Assembly (NCBI RefSeq): GCF_015351245.1
Contig: NZ_JADKSO010000004.1
Location: forward strand, 62,001 to 126,000
Source: Rathayibacter sp. VKM Ac-2879
GTDB taxonomy: Bacteria > Actinomycetota > Actinomycetes > Actinomycetales > Microbacteriaceae
Length of the DNA: 64,000 bases
Direction of reading: 5' to 3'
Under the pieces are notes generated by a model that worked only from the letters and a program-made list of their open reading frames with translations, had not been told where the DNA came from and did no database searches. The number at the start of each line of letters is the position of its first letter. Position 1 is the first letter of the stretch. Positions 7,832-16,319 of the stretch are shown here, piece after piece. Made by a program: the position numbers and the translations under genes.

Positions 7832-8607
7832 CGGACGAGCGCTCCTTCGTAGTCGTGGCCGTTGTAGAAGTCCTCGGTCGCGTAGCGCTGCAGCACGGGG
7901 AGGCTTCGTTCGGGCCGTGAGGAGCGTGCCCACTCCACGCCGTTCGCGATCACGCGGCGCACGACCTCGTGGTGGTAGACGGGGTAGTCCTGGTCGCCAG
8001 GGGAGAAGAAGAAGATGCGCCCGTTGCCGCGCTTCCAGGTCATCCCCGAGCGGAATACCTCGCCGCCCGAGAAGGTCGACAGGAAGATCAGCTCGTCGGG
8101 GGCTGGCACGTCGAAGAACTCTCCGTACATCTCCTGCTCAGGGATGATGAAGGGGTGGGGGATGCCCTGCGCGATGGGATGCGTGGGGTCGACGGTCCAG
8201 ACCAGCTCGCGGTCCTGCTCCGAGCGCCAGCGCAGGGTGCAGGTCGTGCCCATGAGCTTTCCGAAGATCTTCGACCAGTGCCCGGAGTGCAGGACGACGA
8301 GGCCCATGCCCGAGAGGACGTGGCGCTGCACGCGCTCGACGATCTCGTCGGCGACGTCGGCGTGCGCCATGTGTCCCCACCAGACGAGGACGTCGGTCGC
8401 CGCGAGCACCTTCTCGGTGAGGCCGTGCTCGGGCTCGTCGAGGGTGGTGGTCGAGACGGAGGCGCGCTCGCCGAGGTTCTCGCTGATGCCGGCGGCGATC
8501 GTGGTGTGCATGCCGTCGGGGTAGATCGCGCGCACCTTCTCCTCGATCTGTTCGTGGCGGTTCTCGCCCCAGACGAGGACGCGGAGAGGGGTGGGGGGTG
8601 TGGTCAC
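7828..8607 (-). CDS. ThuA-like (trehalose utilisation) domain protein
   Basis: 259 residues from the GTG at 8607, which has AAGAAGGA about six bases upstream; another GTG at 8634 is possible but lacks such a site. Motifs [38 protein letters not shown] and [15 protein letters not shown] are those of ThuA-like class-I-glutamine-amidotransferase folds. These are commonly co-transcribed with Gfo/Idh oxidoreductases in sugar utilisation operons, as here. The biochemical activity of the family is unsettled. Confidence 0.87.
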   Translation of the reverse strand: MTTPPTPLRVLVWGENRHEQIEEKVRAIYPDGMHTTIAAGISENLGERASVSTTTLDEPEHGLTEKVLAATDVLVWWGHMAHADVADEIVERVQRHVLSGMGLVVLHSGHWSKIFGKLMGTTCTLRWRSEQDRELVWTVDPTHPIAQGIPHPFIIPEQEMYGEFFDVPAPDELIFLSTFSGGEVFRSGMTWKRGNGRIFFFSPGDQDYPVYHHEVVRRVIANGVEWARSSRPERSLPVLQRYATEDFYNGHDYEGALVR

Positions 8608-8658
8608 GGTGGATCCTTCTTCGACGGTGGACACGGAGTTGCATCGGCAGGCGAGGGT

Positions 8659-8674
8659 GGTTAACCGCTTTACC
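8659..8674. promoter_or_regulatory. LacI-type operator between thuA-like and lacI genes
   Basis: GGTTAACCGCTTTACC is an imperfect 16-base palindrome with a central CG, the form typical of LacI-family operators. It lies 51 bases before the ThuA-like start and 65 before the divergent regulator start, so it could control both. Confidence 0.6.
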
Positions 8675-8739
8675 GAGGGCGCCTCTAGGATGCGGGAGAC
8701 GCCTGCTTCGCGTCAACAGCCCCAGCCTGAGGAGTCCCC

Positions 8740-9744
8740 GTGGCCACGATGAGGGATGTCGCGCGTCTCGCGGGGGTGTCGATCGCCACGGTCTCCTTCG
8801 TCGTGAACGACACGAAGCCCGTCTCGCCCGAGACCCGGGAGCGGGTCCGCGCCGCGATGCAGGAGCTCGGCTATCGCCCGCATGCTCTGGCCCGCGCGCT
8901 GGCGCGACGTCGCTCCGGCATCGTCGCCGTCGTCTACCCGCTCGTCCCGAGTCGGCCGCTCACCACGGCGACGTCCTTCCTCCTCGGGGCCGCGGAGGCG
9001 GCCGCCGAGCAGGGCTACTCGATCGTGCTCTGGCCGACGGTCGGCGGCTCGGAGCGCCTCGCCGACCTGCGCGCCGACGGACTGCTCGACGGGGTCGTGC
9101 TGATGCAGGTGACCAGCGAGGACGAGCGCGTCGCGATCCTCCGCGACTCAGGCACCCCCTTCGCGCTGATCGGTCGCACGCGCGATCCCTCCTCGCTCGA
9201 CTGGGTCGACATCGACTTCGAGGGCATGGTCGAGGAGGCGTTGCATCGCCTGGCCACGCTCGGTCACGCGCGCGTCGCGCTGGTGCTCGGCCCCGATCGC
9301 GAGGCCGCGGCCGACTTCGGCCCCTACGCGCGCACCCAGCAGGCCTTCGAACGCGCCTGCGCGACGCTCGGCATCGAGGCGGTGCTGGTGCGGTGCGAGG
9401 AGTCGCCGGCGGGCGGCCGTGCGCTTGCCGGTTCGCTCGACCCAGCCTCCGTCACGGCCGCGGTCGTCGTCAACGCCGGCGCGGCCGTCGGCTTCGCGCA
9501 CGAGCTGCGTCACCGCGGCGTGCGTGTCCCCGACGACCTCTCGATCGTGCTGCTCGCCTCCGACCCCGACGTGGCCGACCTGGCGGATCCGGCGCTGGAG
9601 CTGCTGGTGGCACCGGGTCACGAGCTCGGCCGCCGCGGGGTGGAGGCGCTGCTCGCCCGCCTCGCGGACCCTTCCGGCCCGCTCCTCCAGGAGCGCATCG
9701 GCGGCCCGTGGCGCGCGGGCGGCTCGCTCGCGGAGCCCCGCTGA
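8740..9744 (+). CDS. LacI-family transcriptional regulator
   Basis: 334 residues. N-terminal helix-turn-helix MRDVARLAGVSIATVSFVVN with hinge helix RPHALARALARRRSG, then a periplasmic-binding-protein-like sensor domain. The GTG at 8740 has TGAGGAG about eight bases upstream. It is divergent from the ThuA/Gfo-Idh operon, which it likely represses through the palindrome at 8659. The effector is unknown, probably the sugar of the operon. Confidence 0.92.
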   Translation: MATMRDVARLAGVSIATVSFVVNDTKPVSPETRERVRAAMQELGYRPHALARALARRRSGIVAVVYPLVPSRPLTTATSFLLGAAEAAAEQGYSIVLWPTVGGSERLADLRADGLLDGVVLMQVTSEDERVAILRDSGTPFALIGRTRDPSSLDWVDIDFEGMVEEALHRLATLGHARVALVLGPDREAAADFGPYARTQQAFERACATLGIEAVLVRCEESPAGGRALAGSLDPASVTAAVVVNAGAAVGFAHELRHRGVRVPDDLSIVLLASDPDVADLADPALELLVAPGHELGRRGVEALLARLADPSGPLLQERIGGPWRAGGSLAEPR

Positions 9745-9753
9745 GCGCGTGAC

Positions 9754-9769
9754 TGGGCAGCTGTGCCCA
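9754..9769. terminator. Small palindrome between convergent genes
   Basis: TGGGCA and TGCCCA with a GCTG loop lie between the convergent lacI gene and the siderophore ATPase gene. Short stem, no T tract; possible bidirectional terminator. Confidence 0.35.
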
Positions 9770-9797
9770 CTCCGGAGTCGCTCGAGCCGGCCCGACC

Positions 9798-10604
9798 TCA
9801 CCCCGAGTGGTGCCGTCCGATCGGCAGCACGAGCGGAGTCCGCGACACCGGGTCCTCGATCACGCGCGACTCCATCCCGAACACTGAGCGCACGGTCTCG
9901 GCCGTCACCACCTCGGCCGGAGTCCCGGAGGCGTGCACTGCTCCCGCGCGCACGGCGAACAGGTGGTCGGCGTACCGGGCCGCGAGGTTCAGGTCGTGCA
10001 GCACGATCACGATCGTCGTCCCCCGCGAGCGGTTGAGGTCGGTGAGCAGATCGAGCACCTCGATCTGGTGCGCGACATCGAGGTAGGTGGTGGGCTCGTC
10101 GAGGAGCAGCACGTCGGTGCGTTGGGCGAGCGCGAGCGCGATCCAGACCCGTTGCCGCTGGCCGCCCGAGAGCTCGTCGACGGGGCGGTCGGCGAGCTCG
10201 AGCGTCCCGGTCGCGCGCAAGGCGTCCTCGACGATCGCATCGTCGTCGCCTCCCGCGCCACCCCGGCCGAAGAGCCCGCGGTGCGGGTAGCGACCGCGCG
10301 CGACGAGGTCCGACACGGCGATCCCCTCGGGCGCGATCGGCGTCTGCGGCAGCAGCCCCACCTGCTGGGCGACCTTCCGTGTCGGGAGTCGGTGGATCGC
10401 GCGCCCGTCGAGGAGCACCGCGCCCTCACGCGGCACAATCAGCCTGGCCATCGCGCGCAGGAGGGTCGACTTGCCGCAGGCGTTCGCTCCGACGATGACG
10501 CTGATCGCGCCGGTCGGCACCGTGAGCGAGAGCCGGTCGACGACGACCCGGTTGTCGTAGGCGAGGGTGACCGACTCGGCGGACAGGGAGCGGGGAGCGG
10601 TCAC
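9798..10604 (-). CDS. Iron-siderophore ABC transporter ATP-binding protein
   Basis: 268 residues, FecE/FepC-like. Walker A GANACGKSTLL, Q-loop region GLLPQTPIAPEGIAV, signature ELSGGQRQRVWIALALAQ, Walker B VLLLDEPTTYLD and the H-loop VLHDLNLAARYADHL are all present. Last gene of a four-gene minus-strand operon; its start overlaps the preceding permease stop by four bases. It energises uptake of ferric siderophores through the two FecCD permeases. Confidence 0.93.
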   Translation of the reverse strand: MTAPRSLSAESVTLAYDNRVVVDRLSLTVPTGAISVIVGANACGKSTLLRAMARLIVPREGAVLLDGRAIHRLPTRKVAQQVGLLPQTPIAPEGIAVSDLVARGRYPHRGLFGRGGAGGDDDAIVEDALRATGTLELADRPVDELSGGQRQRVWIALALAQRTDVLLLDEPTTYLDVAHQIEVLDLLTDLNRSRGTTIVIVLHDLNLAARYADHLFAVRAGAVHASGTPAEVVTAETVRSVFGMESRVIEDPVSRTPLVLPIGRHHSG

Positions 10605-11680
10605 AGCGAGCCTCCGGAGCGGTTCTGGCGGGCGAGGAGCCAGAGCAGGAAAGGCGCGCCGAGGGCGCCGGTGACCACTCCGACCGGGAATCGGGCGCCG
10701 CCGAACGCGGCCCCCACGACGTGCTGGGCGAGGAGGTCGGCAGCGAGCACGACCACCACCCCGACCAGCGCGGAGGGTACCAGCAGCGAGCGCGCGCTCG
10801 GCACGATCCTGCGCGCGATCGGCCCCGCGACGAATGCGACGAACGCGATCGGTCCGGTCGCCGCGGTCGCGACCGCGACCAGTCCGACGCCGACCGCGAG
10901 CAACGCGAGTCGGCTGCGCCGCGCGTCGACCCCGAGCGCCGTCGCCGTCTCGTCGCCCAGTTGCAGCACGCCCAGACGCCCCGAGAGCACGAGCGCGCCC
11001 GGGACGAGCACCAGCATCGCCAGCGTGAGCGGAGGCACGGCAGGCCAGGCGGCCGAGTTGAGGCTGCCCGTCAGCCAGCGCAGCGACTCCTGCACGTCCT
11101 CGACGTCGGCACGTGTCTGCACGTAGGCGATCACGCTCTGGAACATCGCGGCCAGGCCGATCCCGATCAGGATCAGTCGCGCCCCGACCGCCCCGCCGCC
11201 GTCGCCGAGCCAGCCGATCAGAAGGGCTGCCGCGAGACCGGCCGCCACCGCGATGACCGAGACCGCGCCGCCCGAGAGGCCGAAGAACGCGATCGCGACC
11301 ACGGCCGCCGCGCTCGCGCCCGAGGTGATGCCGATGATGTCCGGGCTCGCGAGCGCGTTGCGGAGCATCGTCTGGAAGATCACGCCGCCCATCCCGAAGC
11401 CGACTCCGACGAGCACGGCGATCAGCGTGCGCGGCAGCCGTAGCGTGCCCACCGCGAAGGAGGCTCCCGGCACGGTCTCGCCGACCATCACCCGGAGCAC
11501 CTGCGGAACCGAGTACACCGTGGTGCCGAACGTCAGCGCGATGGCCACGAGCGCCACCGCGATCACCGCCAGCACCGAGCAGCCGATTAGCGTGCGCCGA
11601 CGGCGCAGGCGCCGACCGGCGAGGACCGAGCCTGCCGGGGTGCCCGCCGACTCCGCGCGCTCGAGGGTCCGACCGCTCAC
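10601..11680 (-). CDS. FecCD-family iron-siderophore permease 2
   Basis: 359 residues from the GTG at 11680, which overlaps the stop of the upstream permease (GTGA). About nine or ten membrane helices; FecCD motifs LRLPRTLIAVLVGVGFGMGG, NALASPDIIGITSGAS and GPIAFVAFVAGPIARRI are visible. The longer open frame upstream lies inside the first permease and is discarded. It pairs with the adjacent FecCD protein as a heterodimeric channel. Confidence 0.92.
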   Translation of the reverse strand: MSGRTLERAESAGTPAGSVLAGRRLRRRRTLIGCSVLAVIAVALVAIALTFGTTVYSVPQVLRVMVGETVPGASFAVGTLRLPRTLIAVLVGVGFGMGGVIFQTMLRNALASPDIIGITSGASAAAVVAIAFFGLSGGAVSVIAVAAGLAAALLIGWLGDGGGAVGARLILIGIGLAAMFQSVIAYVQTRADVEDVQESLRWLTGSLNSAAWPAVPPLTLAMLVLVPGALVLSGRLGVLQLGDETATALGVDARRSRLALLAVGVGLVAVATAATGPIAFVAFVAGPIARRIVPSARSLLVPSALVGVVVVLAADLLAQHVVGAAFGGARFPVGVVTGALGAPFLLWLLARQNRSGGSL

Positions 11681-12732
11681 AGCGAGCGCACTTTCGAGCG
11701 GCGCACGATCGCGATGAGCACCGGCGCTCCGATCAGAGCGGTCACGATGCCGACCTCGATGTCGCTCGGGCGCGCGACCACGCGGCCCACCACGTCGGCG
11801 ACCACGAGCAGCAGCGCCCCCACCAGCGCGGAGGAGGGGAGCAGCCACGCGTGCGAGGGGCCGGTGAGGCGTCGCGCGAGATGCGGGACGACGAGGCCCA
11901 CGAAGCCGATGGGGCCGGCGATGGCGGTCGCTCCTCCGCACAGCAGCACCGCGGCCAGGCCCGCAACGAGGCGGATGCGCCCCACGCGGCGGCCCAGACC
12001 GGTCGCCAGCTCATCGCCCAGCGCCAGGGCGTCGAGGCCGCGCGCCCCGGCGACCGCGAGCGCGCCTCCGAGCACGAGGACCGGCAGGACCTGCAGGATG
12101 CTGCTCGCCTCGGCGCCGCCGACTCCGCCCACCTGCCAGAAGCGGAAGCGGTTGAGCGTCGTCTCCTGGGTGAGCAGGACGGCGCTGGTGAGCGAGACGA
12201 GGACGGCGGCGGTCGCGGCTCCGGCGAGGGCGAGCGTGAGCGGAGTAGCTCCTCCGCGGCCGAGCGCCGCGATCCCATAGACGAACACTCCCGCGACCGC
12301 GGCGCCGACGAAGGCCAGGCCGATGAACTGCGGCAGCGTCGTCGCCCCGACCGTCGAGATCCCCAGCACCACCGCGAGAGAGGCGCCGGAGTTGAGGCCG
12401 AGGATGCCCGGATCGGCGAGCGGATTGCGGGTCAGCCCTTGCATGACGGCTCCCGCGAGGGCGAGCGCGGCACCGACCAGCAGCGCCAGGACCGTCCGCG
12501 GGACGCGTCCCTGCACGGCCGCATCGACGATGGAGGAGGTGTCGGGCGCGGTCAGCGCCGGCCAGATCTCGTCGAGCGGGATCTCTCGCGATCCGTAGAC
12601 GAGCGAGAGCACGCAGGCCACGGCGATCGCCGCGAGGACGGCCGCGAGCGCGAGGAACCGCCTCCCGATGCGCCCGGAGGGGCCCTGCCCGCGGGCGCGG
12701 CCGGGACGCCTCCGGGAGAGGGCAGCGGTCAC
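11677..12732 (-). CDS. FecCD-family iron-siderophore permease 1
   Basis: 351 residues from the GTG at 12732, overlapping the stop of the substrate-binding protein by four bases. The Arg-rich N-terminus is followed by helices with FecCD motifs: GRVPRTVLALLVGAALALAG, NPLADPGILGLNSGAS and GPIGFVGLVVPHLARRL. The open frame continues far upstream through the binding-protein gene in another phase, which is a shadow. Forms the membrane channel with permease 2. Confidence 0.92.
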   Translation of the reverse strand: MTAALSRRRPGRARGQGPSGRIGRRFLALAAVLAAIAVACVLSLVYGSREIPLDEIWPALTAPDTSSIVDAAVQGRVPRTVLALLVGAALALAGAVMQGLTRNPLADPGILGLNSGASLAVVLGISTVGATTLPQFIGLAFVGAAVAGVFVYGIAALGRGGATPLTLALAGAATAAVLVSLTSAVLLTQETTLNRFRFWQVGGVGGAEASSILQVLPVLVLGGALAVAGARGLDALALGDELATGLGRRVGRIRLVAGLAAVLLCGGATAIAGPIGFVGLVVPHLARRLTGPSHAWLLPSSALVGALLLVVADVVGRVVARPSDIEVGIVTALIGAPVLIAIVRRSKVRSL

Positions 12733-13784
12733 GACACCTTGTCGGCGGCGGCGGCGAGGCCGGCGGTGTACTCGTCGAGCACCCACGGGATGCTCAGCAG
12801 GTTGGGCGAGGAGGTGGCCATCGCCACGGAGGAGCCGTCTCTGAGCACGGAGACCGAGCCGCGCGCGATCGCCGGGATCTTCGAGAGCAGCGGGTCGGCC
12901 TGCATCGTGGCGAGGGTCGTGTCGTCGCCGTAGACGATCAGCACGTCCGCGTCGAGCTGGTCGGCGTTCTCGGCGCTGACGGTGCCGCTGAAGGCCTTCG
13001 AGTCGCCCGAGAGCGCCGTGACGCTGGGTGCGACGTCGAGACCGAGGTCTTCGACGAACTTCACGCGCGCGTCGTTGGGGGTGTAGTAGGTGAAGGTGCT
13101 CGTGTCGGTCGGGTCGAACCAGCCGTACACGAAGGTCGTGCCCGCGAGCGTCGGGTGCTGCGCGACCGCTCGGGCGATGTCTCCCTCGACCTCGGCGACG
13201 GTGGCGGCGGCCTCGTCGGCGAGTCCGAGCGCCGCGCCGTCGAGTCTGGCCGAGTCCTGCCAGGTGGTGCCCCAGGGCAGGCCGGGGTAGGCGACCGTCG
13301 GGGCGATCTGGCTGAGCGTGTCGTAGTCCTGCTGGGTGATGCCCGAGTAGGCCGACAGGATCACGGTGGGCGCGAGGTCGGAGATGGCCTCGAACGGCAC
13401 GCCGTCGGTCTCGTCGAAGAGCGTCGGAGTCGCGGCGCCGCGGGCATCGAGCGCCTCCTTCGTCCAGACGAGCAGGCCGTCGCCGTCCTCGTCGCCGTAG
13501 CTGGCGCGCGTGAAGCCGACGGGGGTCACGCCGAGCGCGAGCGCCACGTCCTGGTTGGTCCAGCTGGTCGCGACGACGCGGTCGGCCGACTCGACGGTGG
13601 TGCTCCCGAAGGCGTGCTCGACGGTGACGGGGAAACCCGCCGTGGCGGAGGCGCCAGACGCGCCGGGGGCGCCGTCGCCGGTCGCGGAGCAGGCGGTGAG
13701 CAGCAGGGCGGCGATGCCGAGCGAGGCGGCGGCGGCACGGCGGAGGGGGGTGCGGGAGAAGGGCACAGCAATCCTTCGGATCAT
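12729..13784 (-). CDS. Iron-siderophore ABC transporter substrate-binding lipoprotein
   Basis: 351 residues. Signal peptide with lipobox LLLTAC near residue 31, so it should be lipid-anchored outside the membrane. The mature part is a FepB/FatB-like class III binding protein: FPVTVEHAFGSTTVES, DVALALGVTPVGF, LAPTVILSAYSGITQQDY. The ATG at 13784 lies 11 bases downstream of an iron box; a further upstream ATG would run across that box. First gene of the iron operon and probably repressed by a DtxR/IdeR regulator when iron is plentiful. Confidence 0.92.
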   Translation of the reverse strand: MIRRIAVPFSRTPLRRAAAASLGIAALLLTACSATGDGAPGASGASATAGFPVTVEHAFGSTTVESADRVVATSWTNQDVALALGVTPVGFTRASYGDEDGDGLLVWTKEALDARGAATPTLFDETDGVPFEAISDLAPTVILSAYSGITQQDYDTLSQIAPTVAYPGLPWGTTWQDSARLDGAALGLADEAAATVAEVEGDIARAVAQHPTLAGTTFVYGWFDPTDTSTFTYYTPNDARVKFVEDLGLDVAPSVTALSGDSKAFSGTVSAENADQLDADVLIVYGDDTTLATMQADPLLSKIPAIARGSVSVLRDGSSVAMATSSPNLLSIPWVLDEYTAGLAAAADKVS

Positions 13785-13794
13785 GGGTGGTTGC

Positions 13795-13813
13795 GAAGGT
13801 AAGCCTAACCTCA
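13795..13813. promoter_or_regulatory. DtxR/IdeR iron box
   Basis: GAAGGTAAGCCTAACCTCA matches about 15 of 19 positions of the DtxR/IdeR palindrome TTAGGTTAGCCTAACCTAA. It lies just upstream of the siderophore-binding protein gene and overlaps promoter-like TAGGCT and TTACCT sequences on the minus strand, the expected arrangement for iron-dependent repression. Confidence 0.8.
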
Positions 13814-14047
13814 CTCTCGGGAAGGAGCCAGTGTCGGCACCGGTGCCGCGCGCCGTTCCGCCATACCTCGCCCGGTGGAGGACGGGTCATCCGCGGGAGT
13901 GAAAAACCCTCCTCCCGTGCCCTGCGGTGGCGCGAAGCCCCTGTTCGTCCGTCGCTGCGGCGCCGTTCCGAGGGTGGCCGCTCCTAGGGTCGTCGTCGCC
14001 GAGAGCCCGTATCCGGCGGGCCCGCACCACGGACGATAGGAATTCCC

Positions 14048-14533
14048 ATGACTTTGCGCACTGGTTCGTCTGCGACTCGCGTCGCCGCGTTCTCCGCCTC
14101 GATCACCCTCGCCGCGGTGCTGCTCACCGGCTGCTCGGCAGGGGAGGCGACGCCGGCGTCCACGTCCACCGCGGCCGTCAAGGACTCGGTAGCGACCCTC
14201 CAGCAGTTTGACAAGCGCCGGGCCGACTACGAGACCTCCTTCAACGACTGCCTCAGCAAGCATTCGGGCGAGAACCCCACCGACGCGCAGAAGGAGGCAG
14301 CAAAGACGGCCTGCACCGATGAGGTCGGCGAGGCTCCCCAGCCCACCGCAGAAGAGAACGCGGCGATCCGTGTGGCGAATCAGGCACTCATCGACTGCGT
14401 GCGGGGCAAGGGCTACAAGATTCCCGATCTCGGCCCCGACGGCCAGTTCTCGCAGGACATGCCGAAGGAGACCACCGACAATCCCTCGTTCCGGTCGGAT
14501 GCCGAGGCCTGCGTCACGGCCATCGACCAGTGA
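14048..14533 (+). CDS. Putative lipoprotein, first gene of a MacAB-like cassette
   Basis: 161 residues. Signal peptide with lipobox LLTGC (Cys about residue 29). The mature part is hydrophilic with four Cys and motifs FNDCLSKHSG and LIDCVRGKGYKIPD that recur in hypothetical lipoproteins of Actinobacteria. ATG at 14048 preceded by AGGAATTCCC. Its stop overlaps the GTG start of the adaptor gene, so it belongs to the export cassette. Function not recognised; an accessory or ligand-binding role is inferred from context. Confidence 0.75.
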   Translation: MTLRTGSSATRVAAFSASITLAAVLLTGCSAGEATPASTSTAAVKDSVATLQQFDKRRADYETSFNDCLSKHSGENPTDAQKEAAKTACTDEVGEAPQPTAEENAAIRVANQALIDCVRGKGYKIPDLGPDGQFSQDMPKETTDNPSFRSDAEACVTAIDQ

Positions 14534-15633
14534 CGGCCCCCGAGCGTGCGCGCGCGCCGCGCCGCGCTGTCGTCGTCGGTGCCGCTCTGGCTCTCGCCGC
14601 CCTCGTCGGAGTCGTCATCTGGGCGCCGTGGTCGGCGACGACACCCGATGGCGCGGCAACACCGGCCCCGGTGGGACGCACCGTCCAGCTCAGCATCGGG
14701 ACCGTCGAGAAGACGAGTACCCAGAAGGGCACCCTGCAGTACCCCGTCGTCAAGTCGCTCCTCTCCCGGTCTACAGGGACCATGACGGCGGTTCCGGCGG
14801 TGGGGGCGACCCTCGACCGCGGAGACACCCTCTACGAGGTCGACACGGTCCCGACCACGCTGCTGATCGGCACCTCCCCCGTCTGGCGCGACCTCTCCGT
14901 CGGAGCGAAGGGTCCCGATGTGCTCCAGCTCGAGCAGAACCTGTCGGCGCTCGGCTACTTCTCGCGAGTGCCCGACGAGGAGTTCCTCGAGCCGACGGCG
15001 CAGGCGGTACGCGCCTGGCAGAAGGCACTCGGAGTCCCGGAGACGGGGGTCGTGCTCCAGTCGGCCATCGCCGTCGCGCCGAGCGCGGTCAGAGTCGGCA
15101 GCACGCCCCTTCCGGTGGAGGCGGCGGTAGGCGCAGGGACGACGGTGCTGACCCTGACGGCGCGCACTCCCTCGGTAGAGGTCATGCTGCCGTTGGCCGA
15201 GCAAACCGTCGCCGTCGTCGGCGCGAGCGTCTCGGTGACGATGCCCGACGGATCGACGGCGCCCGGCAGCATCACCTCGGTGGGTCAGGCGCAGGCCGCG
15301 TCGTCGAACGGCTCCGGTGGCGAGAGCGACGGCTCCTCGCCCGAGCAGGTCCTCCCCGTCGAGATCGACCTCGCCGATCCCGGCGCGGCCGGGCAGCTCC
15401 AGGCTGCGGTGGTGCAGGTGCAGTTCGTGGGCGAGCGGCACGAGAACGTGCTCACGGTCGCCGTGGACGCCCTGCTCGCGCGGCCGGGCGGCGGCTTCGA
15501 GCTGGAGGAGATCGATGACTCCGGTGAGCATCACCGTGTCGCCGTGACGCTCGGCCTGGTCGCGGACGGCCTGGCCGAGGTCTCGGGAGACGGAGTGCAT
15601 GAGGGCATGACTGTCGGGGCGGCGAAGGAATGA
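14530..15633 (+). CDS. Membrane-fusion/adaptor-like protein with peptidoglycan-binding domain
   Basis: 367 residues, GTG start overlapping the lipoprotein stop. One N-terminal membrane helix (about 12-33), then a beta-rich HlyD/MacA-like region (GTMTAVPAVGATLDRGDTLYE). A PG_binding_1 domain is inserted (GAKGPDVLQLEQNLSALGY through FLEPTAQAVRAWQKALG), followed by a second beta-rich part (LAEQTVAVVGASVSVTMPDGS). This is the layout of actinobacterial adaptors that accompany MacB-type ABC exporters. The peptidoglycan-binding domain could fix the complex in the cell wall. Exported substrate unknown. Confidence 0.83.
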   Translation: MTAPERARAPRRAVVVGAALALAALVGVVIWAPWSATTPDGAATPAPVGRTVQLSIGTVEKTSTQKGTLQYPVVKSLLSRSTGTMTAVPAVGATLDRGDTLYEVDTVPTTLLIGTSPVWRDLSVGAKGPDVLQLEQNLSALGYFSRVPDEEFLEPTAQAVRAWQKALGVPETGVVLQSAIAVAPSAVRVGSTPLPVEAAVGAGTTVLTLTARTPSVEVMLPLAEQTVAVVGASVSVTMPDGSTAPGSITSVGQAQAASSNGSGGESDGSSPEQVLPVEIDLADPGAAGQLQAAVVQVQFVGERHENVLTVAVDALLARPGGGFELEEIDDSGEHHRVAVTLGLVADGLAEVSGDGVHEGMTVGAAKE

Positions 15634-16319
15634 GCCTGCTCGAGCTGCACCAGGTCACCCGCGACCACGGCTCGCCGCCGGTCCGCGCCGTCGACGACGT
15701 CTCCCTCCGCATCGACCAGGGCGAACTGGTCGCCATCGTCGGGCCGAGCGGATCGGGCAAGTCCAGCCTCCTGAACATCATGGGTCTGCTCGACCGGCCG
15801 ACGGCGGGCAGCGTCCGGCTCCGCGGGAGCGACGTGAGCACCCTCGGCGACCGCCGGCTCTCGGGTCTGCGCGCCTCGACGATCGGCTTCGTCTTCCAGC
15901 AGTTCCACCTCGACGAGAGCCGGACCGCGCTCGACAACGTGGCCGACGGTGCCCTCTACACCGGCACCGCCCAGCGTGAGCGGCGGGCGTCGGCCGAGGC
16001 CGCGCTGACGAGGGTGGGGCTGTCGCATCGGCTGCGGCATCGCCCGAACCAGCTCTCGGGAGGCGAGAAACAGCGCACGGCCATCGCCCGCGCCCTCGTC
16101 TCGGACGCCCCGTTGCTCCTCGCCGACGAGCCGACCGGTGCTCTCGACTCCGTCTCTGGCGCCGAGATCGTGCTGCTGCTGCGCGAGCTGAACGCGAAGG
16201 GCACGAGCGTCGTCGTGATCACGCACGACCGGGCGCTCGCCGACAGCTTCCCGCGCGTCGTCGCGATCCGCGATGGGCGCGTCGAGTCGGACGGGCGACC
16301 GGGGGAGGAGACGTCATGA
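15630..16319 (+). CDS. MacB/LolD-type ABC transporter ATP-binding protein
   Basis: 229 residues. Walker A GPSGSGKSSLL, signature LSGGEKQRTAIARAL, Walker B LLLADEPTGALD and H-loop VITHDRALADSF. The ATG overlaps the adaptor stop (ATGA) and its own stop overlaps the permease start. The LolD/MacB-like subfamily drives mechanotransmission-type export rather than classical import. Confidence 0.92.
   Translation: MSLLELHQVTRDHGSPPVRAVDDVSLRIDQGELVAIVGPSGSGKSSLLNIMGLLDRPTAGSVRLRGSDVSTLGDRRLSGLRASTIGFVFQQFHLDESRTALDNVADGALYTGTAQRERRASAEAALTRVGLSHRLRHRPNQLSGGEKQRTAIARALVSDAPLLLADEPTGALDSVSGAEIVLLLRELNAKGTSVVVITHDRALADSFPRVVAIRDGRVESDGRPGEETS

Noticed and set aside
11677-13890. A 737-residue minus-strand protein
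   Set aside because: It is a read-through of the permease frame over the binding-protein gene; the permease starts at the GTG at 12732.
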